Below, in pieces: positions 62,530-64,000 of a stretch of 64,000 nt of DNA. Each line of letters starts with the position of its first letter. Position 1 is the first letter of the stretch. A program made the translations under genes and the position numbers. The notes beneath the pieces are model-generated. The model worked only from the letters and a program-made list of their open reading frames with translations, was not told where the DNA came from and made no database searches. Origin of the DNA: Actinoplanes sp. SE50/110 (GTDB lineage Bacteria > Actinomycetota > Actinomycetes > Mycobacteriales > Micromonosporaceae); contig NZ_LT827010.1 of assembly GCF_900119315.1 (NCBI RefSeq), positions 2,402,001 through 2,466,000 of the forward strand. The letters run 5' to 3'.

Positions 62530-63792
62530 ATGAGCCGTCCTACCCGGAGACTCGTGATCGCGGTCCGCGCCGACCCGGTTATCTGCGGACACTCCGGTGA
62601 GGCTCGCAACCTCGCCGAAGTCGCCCTGCACCGGGGCTTCGACGACGTCCGCCTGCTCACCTGGCCGATCCCCGCGCTGCAGGCGGCCGGCCTGCCGCTC
62701 AAGCCACTGGACCGGCTGCTGCCGTACAGCGACGGGATCACCGTCGAACGCCCGGAGGCGGTCGGCGACTACCGGGTGCCCGACGGCCGGCACCTGGCCG
62801 GACTCACCGGTCGGCTCGTCGAACTGCTCAGCGACGGCGTGCCCACGGTCTGCCTGTCGATGTACCTGGTTCCGCACACTCAGGTGATCAACGACGCGGT
62901 CACCGCGGCCCGGGCCGCCGGCTTCAACCCGCAGGTCCACACCATCGCCAAAGCGGTCGGCTCGGACGTCACGAACGTGATCCGCTCGTGCCTGCGCGAA
63001 GGCCGGTTCGGTGCGGCCACCGTGCTGATGACCACCTTCCTGGCCAGCGACGAGGTGGTCGCCGTCTCCGAATACACCAAGGACGAGATCATCGCCTCGG
63101 CCGAGGAGGTCGACGCGCACTGCGGCACCAGCTTCGCGAGCCAGTGCCGTGACCGGGTGACAGTCAGCTACCCGCCGATCGACTCGTCGGCCTTCCTCAG
63201 CCTCGGCGACGACGCGATCGACGAGGCGTTGGAGAAGCGCGGCCTCAAACGCGGCAAGTACATCCTGTTCCTGTCCCGGGTGGCCCGCGCCAAAGGCATC
63301 TACGACCTGGTCATCGCCTATGGCCAGATGCAGTGCCGGGAAGAGGTGCCGCTGGTCGTCGCCGGCAACGGCCCGGCCCTCGAACACGTCCGGGCGATGG
63401 CCAAGGAAGACGAGCGGATCATCTTCCTCAACGACGTCGACGACGACGAGAAGCCACTCCTGATGGCCGGGTGCGCCGCCTACGCTCTGCCCACCAAGCC
63501 GGAGCCGGACTTCGTCGAGACCTTCGGCATCGCCCTCGCCGAGAAGATGCTGGCCGGCGGCGGCCCGATCGTCACCACCCTGACCGGCGGCACCGGCGAA
63601 GCGGTCGGCGACACCGCCATCATCGTGGAGGCCGGCGACATCACCGCGCTCGCCGAAGCCCTCGACCGGGTCGTCCTCGACATGCCGGAAACGGAGAAAC
63701 GGGCGATGGAGAGCCGGGCCCGCGACTACGCCATGTCCTTCGACCGCACCGCGGTCTTCGACTCACTCTTCCCTGCCGGCCCTCCCGCCTGA
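62530..63792 (+). CDS. GT4-family glycosyltransferase
   Basis: A 420-residue GT-B enzyme. The N-terminal domain has VIAVRADPVICGHSGEARNL, and the C-terminal half has YILFLSRVARAKGIYDLVIA, VVAGNGPALEHV and the E-x7-E-type motif VETFGIALAEKMLAGGGPI, where the nucleotide-sugar is held. Its donor and acceptor are unknown. The start is ATG 62530, with AAGGA six nt upstream; ATG 62524 overlaps the GH92 stop. Pairing with a mannosidase suggests processing of a mannose-containing glycan. Confidence 0.9.
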   Translation: MSRPTRRLVIAVRADPVICGHSGEARNLAEVALHRGFDDVRLLTWPIPALQAAGLPLKPLDRLLPYSDGITVERPEAVGDYRVPDGRHLAGLTGRLVELLSDGVPTVCLSMYLVPHTQVINDAVTAARAAGFNPQVHTIAKAVGSDVTNVIRSCLREGRFGAATVLMTTFLASDEVVAVSEYTKDEIIASAEEVDAHCGTSFASQCRDRVTVSYPPIDSSAFLSLGDDAIDEALEKRGLKRGKYILFLSRVARAKGIYDLVIAYGQMQCREEVPLVVAGNGPALEHVRAMAKEDERIIFLNDVDDDEKPLLMAGCAAYALPTKPEPDFVETFGIALAEKMLAGGGPIVTTLTGGTGEAVGDTAIIVEAGDITALAEALDRVVLDMPETEKRAMESRARDYAMSFDRTAVFDSLFPAGPPA

Positions 63793-63794
63793 CG

Positions 63795-63880
63795 CCCCTG
63801 CCGAGCCCCGCCCCTGCTGAGCCCCGCACCTGCCGAGCCCCGCTTCTGCTGAGCTCCGCTTCTGCCGAGCCCCGCCCCTC
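63795..63880. repeat. 16-bp tandem array (about five units)
   Basis: Units based on CCTGCCGAGCCCCGCC, alternating CCGAG and CTGAG, begin right after the GT4 stop (63790-63792). They contain no stop in one frame but no gene was seen. Confidence 0.75.
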
Positions 63881-63970
63881 CCGGGACTCTGTTGGCGAAT
63901 TCCGAAGTAGATGCTCGCCCCGGCATGATCTCTGCTGATCATGTTCGGGGCGTTCGTCGTGGAGGTTGGG

Positions 63971-64000
63971 GTGTCGCTGCGTCCGATGGACCTGCGTGAG
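63971..64000 (+). CDS. start of a probable IS transposase (cut by window end)
   Basis: GTG 63971, with GGAGG (63961-63965) upstream, codes VSLRPMDLRE up to the window end. This resembles the first residues of IS1182-type transposases (MSLRPxxxxEIP). The region 63890-63960 contains a palindrome (CATGATC-TCTGCT-GATCATG) that may belong to an IS end. Ten residues are too few to be sure. Confidence 0.35.
   Translation, partial: MSLRPMDLRE

Overview
The window is chromosomal DNA from a high-GC filamentous actinobacterium, most likely Micromonosporaceae (Actinoplanes-like). This is inferred from the GC-rich third codon positions, GTG/TTG starts with GGAGG-type ribosome sites, a DUF397 gene, an ESX-type small protein, SigB/STAS/SpoIIE regulators, a SAM-IV riboswitch, and many genes whose start codon sits 6-7 nt after a TANNNT -10 box (leaderless transcripts). 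No taxonomic marker gene is present, so the genus is inference.

Layout. 1-2.6 kb: the tail of an unknown gene, an Ig-like membrane protein, an SRPBCC protein and a PH-like membrane protein. 3.0-6.5 kb: an ESX/type VII-like operon made of a small helical protein, a large partner split by a (CA)5 tract, and a lipoprotein. 7.2-8.1 kb: a DUF397 gene, a short gene tail and two strong TTCG-loop terminators. 8.4-11.3 kb: a two-gene cassette that looks like a defence module. It encodes a protein with a GrpE-like C-terminal wing, then a DUF262-DUF1524-RAMA-type protein related to GmrSD nucleases. 11.3-33.6 kb: a regulator-dense and visibly decaying region. It holds a two-component pair whose regulator lacks an output domain, several STAS proteins, a STAS-HATPase fusion, GAF-ANTAR, two PAS-SpoIIE-HATPase-STAS phosphatases, a sigma factor fused to STAS, and a CheB-PAS-GAF-kinase-receiver giant. 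Mixed with these are frameshifted or truncated relics: two serine recombinases, a YbdK-type ligase, a CheB, an M20 peptidase, and fragments of HflX, AraC and an IS5-type transposase. The region ends at tRNA-Leu(GAG). A 27-bp sequence resembling the 3' end of that tRNA lies in direct orientation at about 7.69 kb, so 7.7-33.6 kb could be an old integrated element.

33.9-44.3 kb: an envelope operon of a TPR/low-complexity/TM/FN3 protein, an FN3 protein, MoxR ATPase, DUF58 and a TgpA-like transglutaminase. The last three are tightly coupled. A 48-bp tandem repeat and a collagen-like lipoprotein follow (44.4-46.7 kb). 46.7-52.4 kb: a hydrolase, two tandem GAF-PAS histidine kinases (the first lacking an ATPase domain) and a convergent CHASE3-receiver-Hpt protein with no kinase domain. 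52.5-58.7 kb: mostly housekeeping-type genes, namely a secreted GH5-like glycosidase, methyltransferase, MFS exporter, HD hydrolase, M20 peptidase and DUF1684 protein. 58.8-60.2 kb: a SAM-IV riboswitch upstream of a class V aminotransferase. 60.3-63.8 kb: a GH92 alpha-mannosidase, apparently starting at ATC, coupled to a GT4 glycosyltransferase. A 16-bp tandem array and the probable start of an IS transposase close the window.

How the genes work together: the partner-switching set between 16 and 31.5 kb (kinase-type anti-sigma, STAS antagonists, SpoIIE phosphatases, SigB-class sigma) contains every component class needed for a stress-sigma circuit, with GAF, PAS and CheB modules as possible inputs. 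The 33.9-44.3 kb operon probably builds or modifies a cell-surface structure.
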